Positions 8,479 through 17,329 of a stretch of 64,000 nt of DNA are shown here, one piece after another (within the stretch, counting starts at the first letter, position 1; every line of letters begins with the position of its first letter). The stretch is from Synergistaceae bacterium (lineage in GTDB: Bacteria; Synergistota; Synergistia; Synergistales; Aminobacteriaceae). The notes beneath the pieces were generated by a model. It did no database searches. It worked only from the letters and a program-made list of their open reading frames with translations, and was not told the DNA's origin. Both the position numbers and the translations under genes were made by a program. The stretch spans positions 18,640-82,639 of the forward strand of contig JAFUYQ010000005.1 in assembly GCA_017470485.1 (NCBI GenBank). Reading direction: 5' to 3'.

Positions 8479-9498
8479 TTGAAAATTCTTCACATAGTCC
8501 CCGAATTTGAGGAGGGCGGCGTTGAACGCTATGTAGTTCAGTTATGCAATGAACAGACTGCTCACGGCCATGAAATCACGTTAGCGACAGCCGGAGGAAA
8601 ACTCGAAAAATTACTTCCCTCAAAAAATGTTAAAGTTCTTCATTTGCCGGTACAGCGAAAAAATTTATTCACCGGAATTTACAGTGCCGTTAAACTTTTC
8701 AGACTGAGAGACTGGGATATAATTCACGCTCATTCAAGAGTCCCTGCATGGATAGCATGGGCTGCTTCAGCGATGACGAAAACAAAATGGATAATGACAG
8801 CTCATGCCCCATACTCGCTGAATTTCGGCATAAAGCCTCTTAAACACGCTGACGGTGTTATATGCGTTTCCGATTCTGTCAGGGCTTCGCTCGAAAATTT
8901 CCTGCCCCCTAACACGGTAACAATTCCGAACGGGGTAAGAACTCCTAAATTTCTCTGGAAACATAAATATTTTCCCGAAAACAAAAAATTCCTTTACGTC
9001 GGCTATCTTGCTAAAAGAAAGGGGCTTGACGTGGCGTTAAAGGCTCTGGGGCTTCTGAGGGATTATGAATGGACGCTCGATATTTTGGGGGACGGTTCGC
9101 AGAGAAAAGAACTTGAAAATTTAGCCGGTGAACTCGGCATTAAGGAGCGCGTGAAATTTTACGGCTTCAGAGACGACACCGATGAATTTATGAGCAGGGC
9201 AGCGTGTCTTCTCTTCCCGTCATATCAGGAGGGACTTCCTCTAACAGTGAATGAGGCTCTCGCCGCCGGGCTTCCTGTGCTTGCGTCAGACATTGAGCCA
9301 TTGAGGCCGCTTTCATCGGGAGCGTTGATACCTGCCGGAGATGTTACGGCGTGGGCTGAGGCGATAAGGAACGTAATCGGCGGAGGAAGCGCAAGCCCTT
9401 TGTCGGCGGAGAAACTCACATCGTTTTCGGAGACTGCGGCGAAGATTGAAGAATTTTACAGGAGGGTGCTTGAGGGTGAAGGTTCTTCATTACGTTGA
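8479..9498 (+). CDS. GT4-family glycosyltransferase
   Basis: Cytosolic retaining glycosyltransferase of the GT-B fold that transfers a nucleotide-activated sugar during surface-glycan assembly. The N-terminal domain starts MKILHIVPEFEEGGVERYV, whose glycine-rich loop is typical. The C-terminal domain has the GT4 pattern (YVGYLAKRKGLDVALKAL, FYGFRDDTDEFM, FPSYQEGLPLTVNEALAAGLPVLAS with the EX7E-type motif). The start is a TTG, six bases after GAGG, and gives the family's usual N-terminus. The end overlaps the next glycosyltransferase gene by 23 bases, so the two are probably co-translated. Donor and acceptor are unknown. Confidence 0.88.
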   Translation: MKILHIVPEFEEGGVERYVVQLCNEQTAHGHEITLATAGGKLEKLLPSKNVKVLHLPVQRKNLFTGIYSAVKLFRLRDWDIIHAHSRVPAWIAWAASAMTKTKWIMTAHAPYSLNFGIKPLKHADGVICVSDSVRASLENFLPPNTVTIPNGVRTPKFLWKHKYFPENKKFLYVGYLAKRKGLDVALKALGLLRDYEWTLDILGDGSQRKELENLAGELGIKERVKFYGFRDDTDEFMSRAACLLFPSYQEGLPLTVNEALAAGLPVLASDIEPLRPLSSGALIPAGDVTAWAEAIRNVIGGGSASPLSAEKLTSFSETAAKIEEFYRRVLEGEGSSLR

Positions 9499-10570
9499 CG
9501 CTGAAAGTATTTCGTGGTGCCTGCCTTACATCGAACATATTAAATCTCTGGAGGGGTACGGAATTGAGCAGTACCTTCTCTGCCGGAAGGGCGGTAATCT
9601 TGAGAGCTGTGCAAACGATAACGGCATACCTGTATTCACATGGAGGCCGCTTATCTCTGGAATGCCTGTTCTGTCGCCTGATTTTTTACGTTTAATCCGC
9701 GAAGTCAAACCTGACATAATCCACACGAGACTCTCATCAGCCGCAGGGATTGCCGGTTTCTGGAGGAAATATCATCATGTCCCTGTAGTATCGACATTTG
9801 ACAAGCCGGCAAAAGAAAAGTATTACGCCCGTTCCTCGCGCTGTATATCGTGTGCTGAATGGCTCAGGGATTACATGGTTAATAATCAGGGAATGAATCC
9901 TTCTGTGATTGATGTAGTTCATAACCCTGTTAATGCCGCAAGATTTTCGCCTGACCTTGATATTCGCAGGGACTTCAGAAAATCGCTTGGGCTTTCCGAA
10001 AACGACATATTGTTCTCAGGAATGGGGATATACATACACCGAAAGGGCTTTGACGTTCTCATCAGGGCATTCGCTAAGGTATGCAGTGAGTACGGAGGCA
10101 ATGAAACTCTCAGGCTTGCGCTCATTGGTTCTGAGGGCGAGAAGGGAATGCGCGAGAATTATATGAGGCTTTCCGCTGAACTAGGAGTGAATGTCATTAT
10201 GCCTGATTCATTCGTAAGTGATGTAAGGTCATGGCTGTGGGCAAGCGATGTGTTTGTCATGCCTTCGCGTGAGGAGGGCTTCAGCATTGCGCTACTTGAG
10301 GGATTGGCATCGGGGCTTCCTGCTGTAGTGTCCGACATTGAACCCTTCACTGAAATAATACGTCCTGAGAGGAACAACGGCCTCATTGCGAAGAAAGATG
10401 ACCCCGAAAGTTTTGCCCTTGCTATGCTGAAAATGCTGAACATCGGAAAAGAAGGGCGAGGGAATATTACAGACAGTTCGATTGCCGTAATAAAGCAGAA
10501 TTTCTCGCTCGAAAACGCCGCAGAAAAAACTATTGCCGTATATGAACGTGTGTTGAAAGACCCGCTCTAG
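9476..10570 (+). CDS. GT4-family glycosyltransferase
   Basis: Second GT-B glycosyltransferase of the pair, 364 residues from the GTG at 9476, which follows GGAGGG by nine bases; the open frame begins ten codons earlier. It starts MKVLHYVDAESISWCLPYI. The C-terminal domain shows FSGMGIYIHRKGFDVLIRAF, FVSDVRSWLWASDVFVMPSREEGF and LLEGLASGLPAVVSDIEPF, the classic GT4 donor site. It converges with the ELM1-like gene and overlaps its stop by four bases. It probably acts on the same LPS core or glycan as the neighbouring enzymes. Confidence 0.88.
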   Translation: MKVLHYVDAESISWCLPYIEHIKSLEGYGIEQYLLCRKGGNLESCANDNGIPVFTWRPLISGMPVLSPDFLRLIREVKPDIIHTRLSSAAGIAGFWRKYHHVPVVSTFDKPAKEKYYARSSRCISCAEWLRDYMVNNQGMNPSVIDVVHNPVNAARFSPDLDIRRDFRKSLGLSENDILFSGMGIYIHRKGFDVLIRAFAKVCSEYGGNETLRLALIGSEGEKGMRENYMRLSAELGVNVIMPDSFVSDVRSWLWASDVFVMPSREEGFSIALLEGLASGLPAVVSDIEPFTEIIRPERNNGLIAKKDDPESFALAMLKMLNIGKEGRGNITDSSIAVIKQNFSLENAAEKTIAVYERVLKDPL

Positions 10571-11634
10571 TTATGCAGTATCCATTCAGCGGCTCTCTTT
10601 GCCTCGTTGAAATCAAGCCCGTGTTTCTGTTCGTAAGCCTCCATGAATTTCGGGAAGTACAAATCATTCCCGAAGTCCTCAATTAATCCTCTATTCGCAA
10701 ATTCCGCGAACATATCATCAAATCTTCTTGCCCCGAAACCCAGAAGATGTTTAATTTTCCCTGTAGATCTCGGTACTCGAATCAATCCCACTTTGAAACC
10801 TGCTGTTACTGCCTCAGAGACCATTGACACAGAGTCTTCCGTAACAAGAACATGAGTTGCCGCTCCTAAAATTGCGGTGATTGAGTTCTGATTGGGAGTT
10901 CTTGAGTAAAGGAACATATATTCCACGTTTCGGGAGCCTGCGAAAATTTCCTCGATGGTTCTTTCGACATCAGAGCCTGTGCGCCTTGACGTAGTAATCA
11001 TGAACTTAGCGTCATGAACTCCCTGTAGTGGTTCAAGAAGATTTTTAACCCATCGCGGAGTTATCTTGTAATTTGCGTCGCTTCCGCCGATTAAAAGGGC
11101 AATAACCTTCCTGCCCTCAAGATTTTTACCGGCAAAGAAGCTCGAAGCTATTTCCTTCAATGCAGGGGCGTAAATGTGATTGGGTGCGCCGAGTGTCGTA
11201 ATTACGTTCCCGTCTTTGAGATTAGGTTTGTCATGTTCGGGGACGATTGCGTAATTGAATGATTTAGTTCCGAGTATTGAAGGGGTCATTATGACGGCGC
11301 ATTTATTGTGAGTAGCTTTGGCGAGGGCAAGGCAGAACGGTGCTGCCCTGCTTCCTGCCGAAATAAACAGCGTTGATTCATTATTGTATTTCCAGTAACG
11401 TACCCCGACAGATTTTAACCATTCGCGTGAATATGCACCCTCATGTCCTTCGATGCCGTGAACAAATAATTTCAGCTTCAGGATTTTATCTGCAAGGCTC
11501 ATTTCCGGAATAGTGAGAGTAGGTTCTATTACTGTTCCTGAGAGTCTTTCAAGCCATTCAGCGACTCCCATTGACTGATGTAAATGTCCTCTTATACCAT
11601 CACTGATTATTACTGCCCGTTTGAATCTCGGCAT
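10567..11634 (-). CDS. ELM1/GtrOC1-like (mitochondrial-fission ELM1 family) protein, probable glycosyltransferase
   Basis: 355 residues of the COG3660/ELM1-like family, named after a plant protein but in bacteria found next to LPS genes. Family marks are ISDGIRGHLHQSMGVAEWL at the start, LGAPNHI in the middle, LIGGSDANYKI, TTSRRTG and LVTEDSVSMVSEAVTAG near the C-terminus. The last two resemble a GT-B nucleotide-sugar site. The start codon overlaps the end of kdsB by 35 bases. As last gene of the Kdo operon, a role in adding a sugar to the Kdo/lipid A core is likely but unproven. Confidence 0.75.
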   Translation of the reverse strand: MPRFKRAVIISDGIRGHLHQSMGVAEWLERLSGTVIEPTLTIPEMSLADKILKLKLFVHGIEGHEGAYSREWLKSVGVRYWKYNNESTLFISAGSRAAPFCLALAKATHNKCAVIMTPSILGTKSFNYAIVPEHDKPNLKDGNVITTLGAPNHIYAPALKEIASSFFAGKNLEGRKVIALLIGGSDANYKITPRWVKNLLEPLQGVHDAKFMITTSRRTGSDVERTIEEIFAGSRNVEYMFLYSRTPNQNSITAILGAATHVLVTEDSVSMVSEAVTAGFKVGLIRVPRSTGKIKHLLGFGARRFDDMFAEFANRGLIEDFGNDLYFPKFMEAYEQKHGLDFNEAKRAAEWILHN

Positions 11635-12346
11635 TAATTATTTCCCTCACTCTCTCCAAATCTTCCGGCGTATCAACTCCGATACTCTCGGCTTTGCTCT
11701 CAGTAACTTTAATTTTCATTTTATATCCGTGTTCCAGTATCTTTAACTGCTCAAGGGACTCGGCCATGCTCAAAGGGGTATCGCTGAGACTGACATACTT
11801 TTTCAGGAAGTCAGCCCTGTAACCGTAAATCCCTATATGCTGATAGACAGGAAGGTCAATTTTGTTGCGCTTGTAAGGGATAAGCGAGCGCGAGAAGTAT
11901 AAAGCGTGTCCGTCCTGAGTCATTACGGTTTTAACGATATTGGGATTCCCGAAATCATCATGAAGTTCGCGGCAGAGTGTTGCGCATTCGCCCTCCTCAA
12001 GAAGTCCGCAGACCTCATCAATCATCAACGGGTCAAGCAGAGGTTCATCGCCCTGAATGTTAATCACAGCGTCAAATTCGCCCCCGTAAATCCTTAATGC
12101 CTGTTCACATCTTGCGGTGCCGTTGGGAAGATTCGAGTCGGTCATGACTGCACGGCCTCCTGCTTCCGTAACGCAGTCAAAAATTCTCGCGTCATCGGTC
12201 GCTGCGATAACGTCAAAGAGTTTTGAAGAACGTTTAGCGCGGTTAAGTACGTGAATAATCATTGGTTTGCCGCAGATGTCGGCGAGTGGTTTTCCGGGAA
12301 ACCTTGAAGAACCGTAGCGCGCCGGAATTATTCCTAAAATTTTCAT
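11600..12346 (-). CDS. kdsB: 3-deoxy-manno-octulosonate cytidylyltransferase
   Basis: Activates Kdo with CTP to CMP-Kdo, the donor for LPS inner core. 248 residues, the usual length. It begins with the nucleotide-binding signature IIPARYGSSRFPGKPL. Further motifs are TDDARI, NIQGDEPL (metal site), YFSRSLIPY and HIGIYGYRADFL, with the C-terminal ESKAESIGVDTPEDLERV. The ATG overlaps the kdsD stop as ATGA, showing translational coupling. Supports a diderm organism with Kdo-containing LPS. Confidence 0.97.
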   Translation of the reverse strand: MKILGIIPARYGSSRFPGKPLADICGKPMIIHVLNRAKRSSKLFDVIAATDDARIFDCVTEAGGRAVMTDSNLPNGTARCEQALRIYGGEFDAVINIQGDEPLLDPLMIDEVCGLLEEGECATLCRELHDDFGNPNIVKTVMTQDGHALYFSRSLIPYKRNKIDLPVYQHIGIYGYRADFLKKYVSLSDTPLSMAESLEQLKILEHGYKMKIKVTESKAESIGVDTPEDLERVREIINAEIQTGSNNQ

Positions 12347-13323
12347 GCAATACCAGCCCTCAATAATTCGTGAATATGTATTATCCCTATTGGTTTTTGA
12401 TTTTCGACAGCTATTAACACGCTGATTTCGCTGTTCTCAATTATTCTTACTGCTTCAGCGGCCAATGCGTCGGGATTAATGGTCTTAGGATTTCGTGTCA
12501 TAGCGTCCTCGATGAGCGTAGTGAAAGCGTCATTGCCTGCTTTCTCCATCAAACGCCTTAAATCTCCGTCTGTGAATATCCCCGTCAGTCTTCCCTCAGC
12601 GTCAACGATACATGTTGCGCCGTAGCCCTTGCCGGTAATGACGAAGAGAGCGTCTTTAACCGTAACACCCTCGCTGACGACAGGAAGGTTATCGCCTCTG
12701 CCCATGACATCGCGAACTCTTGTCAGAAGTTTACGTCCTAATGAGCCTCCCGGGTGGAACAATGCGAAATCCTCGCGCTTCAAGCCCCTTAGAATCGTAA
12801 CGATAGCGGCAAGAGCGTCGCCGAGTACGAGTTCGAGTGTCGTACTGCTCATGGGCGCAAGCTGAAGGGGATCTCCTTCGCTCTCGACATGAGCGTTAAT
12901 AACGATGTCCGAGTTCTGGGCTAACGGTGATGACATTGAGCCGGTAACGGCAATCATTTTAGCCCCTGTCCGTCTGAAGTGGGGGATTATCGAGACGATT
13001 TCGGAGGAAGCACCGCTGTTGCTGATGAATAGCCCGATGTCTTCTTTCATGACCATTCCTAAATCGCCGTGAGAGGCTTCAGCCGCGTGAAGGAAGAATG
13101 ACGGAGTTCCGAGAGAAGCGAGAGTTGCTGAGATTTTGCGCCCGACATGGCCGGACTTGCCAAGACCAACGACAACTACTCTTCCTTTGCAGGCATAAAT
13201 TTCACGTGCGGCCTTAACGATTTCGCCGCTTAAATTTTCCGCCGAGCGTGAAATTTCATCAGCTTCAGTGAGCATTAATTTTTTAGCGGCGTTAAGTAAT
13301 TCATTATCAGTATGATGAGGCAA
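12343..13323 (-). CDS. kdsD: Arabinose-5-phosphate isomerase (KdsD/KpsF)
   Basis: Converts ribulose 5-phosphate to arabinose 5-phosphate, the first step towards Kdo. 326 residues: a SIS domain (about 35-170; GLGKSGHVGRKISATLASLGTPSFFLHAAEASHGDLGM is interrupted only by ordinary changes) followed by two CBS domains (about 205-325; IFTDGDLRRL, IGIIHIHELLR). Active-site Lys, Glu and His residues of the SIS domain are in place. It sits six bases after the aspartokinase and overlaps kdsB. No kdsC phosphatase gene is in the operon. Confidence 0.95.
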   Translation of the reverse strand: MPHHTDNELLNAAKKLMLTEADEISRSAENLSGEIVKAAREIYACKGRVVVVGLGKSGHVGRKISATLASLGTPSFFLHAAEASHGDLGMVMKEDIGLFISNSGASSEIVSIIPHFRRTGAKMIAVTGSMSSPLAQNSDIVINAHVESEGDPLQLAPMSSTTLELVLGDALAAIVTILRGLKREDFALFHPGGSLGRKLLTRVRDVMGRGDNLPVVSEGVTVKDALFVITGKGYGATCIVDAEGRLTGIFTDGDLRRLMEKAGNDAFTTLIEDAMTRNPKTINPDALAAEAVRIIENSEISVLIAVENQKPIGIIHIHELLRAGIA

Positions 13324-13329
13324 TAATTT

Positions 13330-14661
13330 TTACTCCCCTTCTTCGTCAAGAACAAGTGCCCTGTATAAAGTTTTCACTGCATTAACGTAATCATCATCAG
13401 ACACTCCGATTATGATATTGAGTCTGTCCGCGCCCTGCTCAGTCATTCTGACCTTGATACCGGCGTGAACAAGTGCCGCGAAAACACGGCTGAAAATTCC
13501 TTTAACCGTTCCCATTCCCTCGCCTATGACAGCGATTAAGGCAAGTCCTTTTTCTAGCGTTATTGAGTCCGGCTGAACGGCCTCCTGAATTTCCCTGATG
13601 ATTTCGTTGCGCCTTATGTCAAAAATCGGTGTCTTCAGGATAACGGATATCTGATGTATTCCAGACAGGTAATGCTGGCAGGCTATATGGTGCTTTGCGA
13701 AAACTCCGAATAATTTTTCGCTGAACCCGTAATTTTTATTCATGCCGTACTTCATGATGTGAATCACGCTGAAATTCTGCCGTCCTGCAATACATGATGT
13801 AACATCGAGCCTTGAATATTCTTTCAGCTTCGGGGTGATGAGCATTCCTTTATCTTCGGGGGAGTTAATGCTGGATATTTTCATGGGTATCTGAGCTTCG
13901 TTGAGCATGAGCATGAGATTGTCATTAGCGATTTTGATTCCCATGTAATTGAGTTCAAGAGCCTCGCTGTAAGTTACATTTCTTATGACTTCGGGGTCTG
14001 GAACAACAGCAGGATCCGCGCTGTAAATTTTAGCGTTTTCGCTCCATTTCTCGAACAAGTCCGCATTTACTGAACAGGCGATTAAAGCACCGGCAGTATC
14101 ACAGTCGCCCCTCTGGAAAGTCTTAATCTTCCCGTCCGGAAGTGTCCCGTAGAAACTCGGTATCACTGCGCGTTCGATATTTTGCAGTTTTTCTCCTGCG
14201 ATACGGAAAGTTTTTTCTTTATCAGGAGTCCCGTCCTCCCTGAAGAAGATGAGTTCCGAAGCGTCAATGAAATCCCAGCCGAGATACTCAGCGAAGATTC
14301 TTGCTGTTATGTATTCGCCTCTGCTCCCGATGTAATCAAGATTCATTCCAAGCTCAAGGCTCTTTTTGAGTGCTGAGATTTCCTCGCCTGCACTCATGCT
14401 TATTCCGAGACCGCTCACTATTTCATCGTAACGGTCATAAATTTTTTCGAGAATAGGCAAGTAATTTTCCCTGTTCGAGAAACTTGAATGACAAAGGTAA
14501 AGCAAATCAGTTATCCCAACGTTCTGACGGGTAGCGGAAGGGGCTGAAACTATAACATAACGCCTTGAAGGATTTGAACGGATAATATCAGCGGTTTTCT
14601 TTATTTCGTCCGAACTGGCGGCAGCATCTCCGCCCAATCTTGAAACAATTAGACTGCTCAT
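13330..14661 (-). CDS. Aspartate kinase, divergent
   Basis: Phosphorylates aspartate, the entry to lysine, threonine and methionine synthesis. The 443 residues comprise an amino-acid kinase domain (1-290) and two ACT regulatory domains (about 305-440; FSVIHIMKYGMNKNYGF and LIAVIGEGMGTVKGIFSRVFAAL). The signature usually written KFGGTS reads SRLGGDAAAS, so the nucleotide-binding Lys is Arg and the Thr/Ser positions are changed. The RGGSDT-like region reads QRGDCDTAGALIA. The substrate part GSRGEYITARIFAEYLG is well kept. It may be an active but unusual enzyme. Its place between kdsA and kdsD is odd for amino-acid synthesis. Confidence 0.8.
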   Translation of the reverse strand: MSSLIVSRLGGDAAASSDEIKKTADIIRSNPSRRYVIVSAPSATRQNVGITDLLYLCHSSFSNRENYLPILEKIYDRYDEIVSGLGISMSAGEEISALKKSLELGMNLDYIGSRGEYITARIFAEYLGWDFIDASELIFFREDGTPDKEKTFRIAGEKLQNIERAVIPSFYGTLPDGKIKTFQRGDCDTAGALIACSVNADLFEKWSENAKIYSADPAVVPDPEVIRNVTYSEALELNYMGIKIANDNLMLMLNEAQIPMKISSINSPEDKGMLITPKLKEYSRLDVTSCIAGRQNFSVIHIMKYGMNKNYGFSEKLFGVFAKHHIACQHYLSGIHQISVILKTPIFDIRRNEIIREIQEAVQPDSITLEKGLALIAVIGEGMGTVKGIFSRVFAALVHAGIKVRMTEQGADRLNIIIGVSDDDYVNAVKTLYRALVLDEEGE

Positions 14662-14712
14662 TTTTTCACCAGCTTTCTTAATACGGCATAACAGCAGAAG
14701 GATTTTACATAA

Positions 14713-15567
14713 TTAATCCCCTGCTGTTTCTTTTTCTTTCTGAATCATGCTCTGACGAAGGTTATGTATTGCAAGAACTTCATCAATGAATTTTCCCATC
14801 TTGTCCAATGGAATCATATTAGGCCCGTCGCTCAATGCCTCCTTAGGGTTGGGGTGAGTTTCCGCGAAAATTGCGTCAATCCCGACACCTGCGGCAGCTC
14901 TCGCCAGCGGGAATGCAAGTCTGTAATCACCTCCGCTTGCGCCTCCGAGTCCGCCGGGTCTCTGAACGCTGTGGGTAGCGTCGAACACCACAGGATAGCC
15001 GAACTCCCTCATCGTAACAAGACCGGTCATGTCAACAACAAGCCTGTGATAGCCCATTGAAGTTCCTCTTTCGCAGAGGATAACGCTGTCGTTGCCGGCC
15101 TCGCGGCATTTGGCGGCGGCATAAATCATGTCCTCAGGAGCTAAGAACTGAGCTTTCTTGATGTTGATGATACGTCCTGTTTTAGCGGCGGCGACAAGTA
15201 AATCGGTCTGTCTGCAAAGGAACGCCGGTATCTGGATTATGTCAACAACTTCACCGGCAGGGGCGGCCTGCGAACTTTCGTGAATATCCGTCAGAACAGG
15301 CACTCCGGCAATGCTCTTAATTTCCGCCAACTGTTCAAGACCTTTTTCGAGTCCCGGCCCGCGCCAAGCATGTACCGAAGTTCTGTTAGCCTTATCGAAT
15401 GAGGCTTTGAAGATGTAGAGAAGTCCGCGCTCATCACAGAGTCTTTTCATGAACTTGGCGATTCTGAGTCCGAGTTCAGGGGATTCAAGAGAACAAGGCC
15501 CCGCAATAACAGCGAGGCTCCCGTCTCCGATAAATCTGCGGTTAAGGTAGTAGGTTTTGACGTTCAA
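14713..15567 (-). CDS. kdsA: 3-deoxy-8-phosphooctulonate (Kdo-8-P) synthase
   Basis: Condenses arabinose 5-phosphate with phosphoenolpyruvate to Kdo-8-phosphate. The expected motifs are all present: AGPCSLESPE, DIHESSQA, IIQIPAFLCRQTDL, NIKKAQFLAPEDM, CERGTSMGYHRLV, FDATHSVQRPGG and AETHPNPKEALSDG. I place the start at the TTG at 15567, which gives 284 residues, the family's usual length. The longer open frame runs into fba in another frame. The start overlaps the fba stop, so translation is coupled. The pathway partners kdsD and kdsB follow after the aspartokinase. Confidence 0.95.
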   Translation of the reverse strand: MNVKTYYLNRRFIGDGSLAVIAGPCSLESPELGLRIAKFMKRLCDERGLLYIFKASFDKANRTSVHAWRGPGLEKGLEQLAEIKSIAGVPVLTDIHESSQAAPAGEVVDIIQIPAFLCRQTDLLVAAAKTGRIINIKKAQFLAPEDMIYAAAKCREAGNDSVILCERGTSMGYHRLVVDMTGLVTMREFGYPVVFDATHSVQRPGGLGGASGGDYRLAFPLARAAAGVGIDAIFAETHPNPKEALSDGPNMIPLDKMGKFIDEVLAIHNLRQSMIQKEKETAGD

Positions 15568-15568
15568 T

Positions 15569-16432
15569 TTATGCTTTCCCGTCCGAACCGAAGAGTTTAA
15601 TTTTCTCGCGCACCGTCTCTTTGATTGCCTCAACGCCGGGCGCAAGGAGCTTGCGGGGGTCGTAGCCTTTGCCTTCGTTGTCTTTGCCGGCCTCGATGTA
15701 TTTGCGTGTGGCAGCGGCGAATGAGAGCTGGCATTCAGTGTTTACGTTGACCTTTGAGACGCCGAGAGTGATAGCTTTCTTGACCATCTCATCGGGGATT
15801 CCTGAACCGCCGTGAAGGACGAGGGGCATTAAGCCTGTTTTCTCCTGAACTTTGGCGAGAGTCTCGAATGAGAGTCCCTTCCAGTTTGCAGGGTACTTTC
15901 CGTGAATGTTACCGATTCCGGCGGCGAGCATATCGACTCCGAGATCAGCGATTCTCTTGCACTCGTCGGGGTCAGCGCATTCGCCCATGCCGACGACTCC
16001 GTCTTCCTCTCCGCCGATTGCACCGACTTCAGCCTCGATAGTGAGTCCGAGCATGTGAGCGGCGTGAGTGAGTTCGACAGTTTTGGCTACGTTCTCGTCA
16101 ATCGGGAAATGCGAGCCGTCGAACATGATTGACGTGAAACCGGCTTTAATGCACTTGTAAGCACCCTCGTAAGTGCCGTGATCAAGATGGGTGCAGACGG
16201 GTACGGTGATACCGAACTCTTTGTCCATAGCCTCGACCATTGCCTGAACGGTGCGGAAACCGCCCATGTATTTCCCTGCGCCTTCGGAGACACCGAGAAT
16301 GACGGGTGATTTGAGTTCTTCGGCAACCTGAAGGACTGCCTTTGTCCATTCGAGGTTATTGATGTTGAACTGGCCTACTGCGTAATGACCTGCCTTAGCA
16401 GCTGTGAGCATTTCTTTAGCGTTTACTAGCAT
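15569..16432 (-). CDS. fba: Fructose-1,6-bisphosphate aldolase, class II
   Basis: Zinc-dependent aldolase of glycolysis and gluconeogenesis. 287 residues. Zinc and active-site motifs are visible: QFNINN, THLDHG (Asp and His), EAEVGAIGGEEDGV, GIGNIHGKYP, LVLHGGSGIPDE and SKVNVNTE. The ATG follows AGGAGGGTAA. It is the first gene of the Kdo operon, and a -10-like TATAAT lies on the minus strand at 16476-16481. The close spacing with kdsA may balance triose/pentose phosphates with PEP use, but this is inference. Confidence 0.97.
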   Translation of the reverse strand: MLVNAKEMLTAAKAGHYAVGQFNINNLEWTKAVLQVAEELKSPVILGVSEGAGKYMGGFRTVQAMVEAMDKEFGITVPVCTHLDHGTYEGAYKCIKAGFTSIMFDGSHFPIDENVAKTVELTHAAHMLGLTIEAEVGAIGGEEDGVVGMGECADPDECKRIADLGVDMLAAGIGNIHGKYPANWKGLSFETLAKVQEKTGLMPLVLHGGSGIPDEMVKKAITLGVSKVNVNTECQLSFAAATRKYIEAGKDNEGKGYDPRKLLAPGVEAIKETVREKIKLFGSDGKA

Positions 16433-16536
16433 TTTGAGAATTACCCTCCTGATGAAAAAATTTATGAACGAAATAATTATATAGCATTTTGAATATTTGA
16501 CCGGCGTTAATTGCTATTTCAAAAACACGAGGCTTC

Positions 16537-17244
16537 CTAGAATCTCACCTCAGAGATAAGATAAATCCCTCCGCAGATTAACGCTATACCGCAGAGAACA
16601 TTAACAGCCTTCAGCAAGAACCCTATTACACCGTTATCATCGCTGTGAAGATACAGAGAGAATATCTGCGCGAACGTTCCGGCGCACACAAGAACCGCGC
16701 AATACCCCAGCGCATAGCACAAAACCAGTGCCACTCCTCCCCAGAAACCTCCTGCTCCTTCAGACATTGCCAGAGACAAAACAGGACTCACATACGCGAT
16801 ACTGCACGGCCCGACCGCCAAGCCCGATAAAATTCCGAGAATTATCGCGCCTTTCATGTTCTGTGATTCAGTGCCTTTTATACGCGAGTTGAGGCCGAAG
16901 ATTTTTACATGGATTAAGCCGATTAGATGAAGCCCCATTACAATGAAGACTCCTGCGGTGATGAGGCTCAGAAAACGTTCATAGCCTCCAAGAAGCATTC
17001 CTATTCCCGAAGTGATGAAGGCCACAAGAAGAAGATTAATGATTATTCCGAGACAGAACGCACTTGAAATTTTGAACGCCCTCCAGTGTGAAGGGGTGTC
17101 AGTGTTAGCGACATAGCCGACTACCAAAGGGATTATGCTTATTCCGCAGGGGCTGAGGATTACGCTTGCAATTCCCCAGAGGAATGCTCCCAAGAATTTT
17201 AACGCTCCTGACGAGTACATGAAGCCGAAAATACTGCTGACCAT
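16537..17244 (-). CDS. ccdA: CcdA/DsbD-type membrane thiol-disulfide transporter
   Basis: Six-TM inner-membrane protein that passes reducing electrons from cytoplasmic thioredoxin to extracytoplasmic thiol proteins. 235 residues. The two redox Cys lie in the classic paired motifs SPCGISIIPLVVG (helix 1) and GPCSIAYVSPVL (helix 4). The ATG follows AGGAG. A terminator separates it from the upstream SUMF1-flavodoxin operon, but it points the same way and may serve those exported proteins, several of which contain Cys. Confidence 0.9.
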   Translation of the reverse strand: MVSSIFGFMYSSGALKFLGAFLWGIASVILSPCGISIIPLVVGYVANTDTPSHWRAFKISSAFCLGIIINLLLVAFITSGIGMLLGGYERFLSLITAGVFIVMGLHLIGLIHVKIFGLNSRIKGTESQNMKGAIILGILSGLAVGPCSIAYVSPVLSLAMSEGAGGFWGGVALVLCYALGYCAVLVCAGTFAQIFSLYLHSDDNGVIGFLLKAVNVLCGIALICGGIYLISEVRF

Positions 17245-17255
17245 AAACGTTCACT

Positions 17256-17299
17256 CCTAAAAAAATTTAACCGCACCTGCAAACTTCACAAGTACGGTT
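17256..17299 (-). terminator. Intrinsic terminator after the SUMF1-flavodoxin gene
   Basis: On the minus strand AACCGTACTTG pairs with CAGGTGCGGTT (two G-U pairs) and is followed by AAATTTTTTT. It ends the three-gene exported operon before ccdA. Confidence 0.75.
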
Positions 17300-17329
17300 A
17301 CAATTTTATACTCTTGATACAGAATCGCG

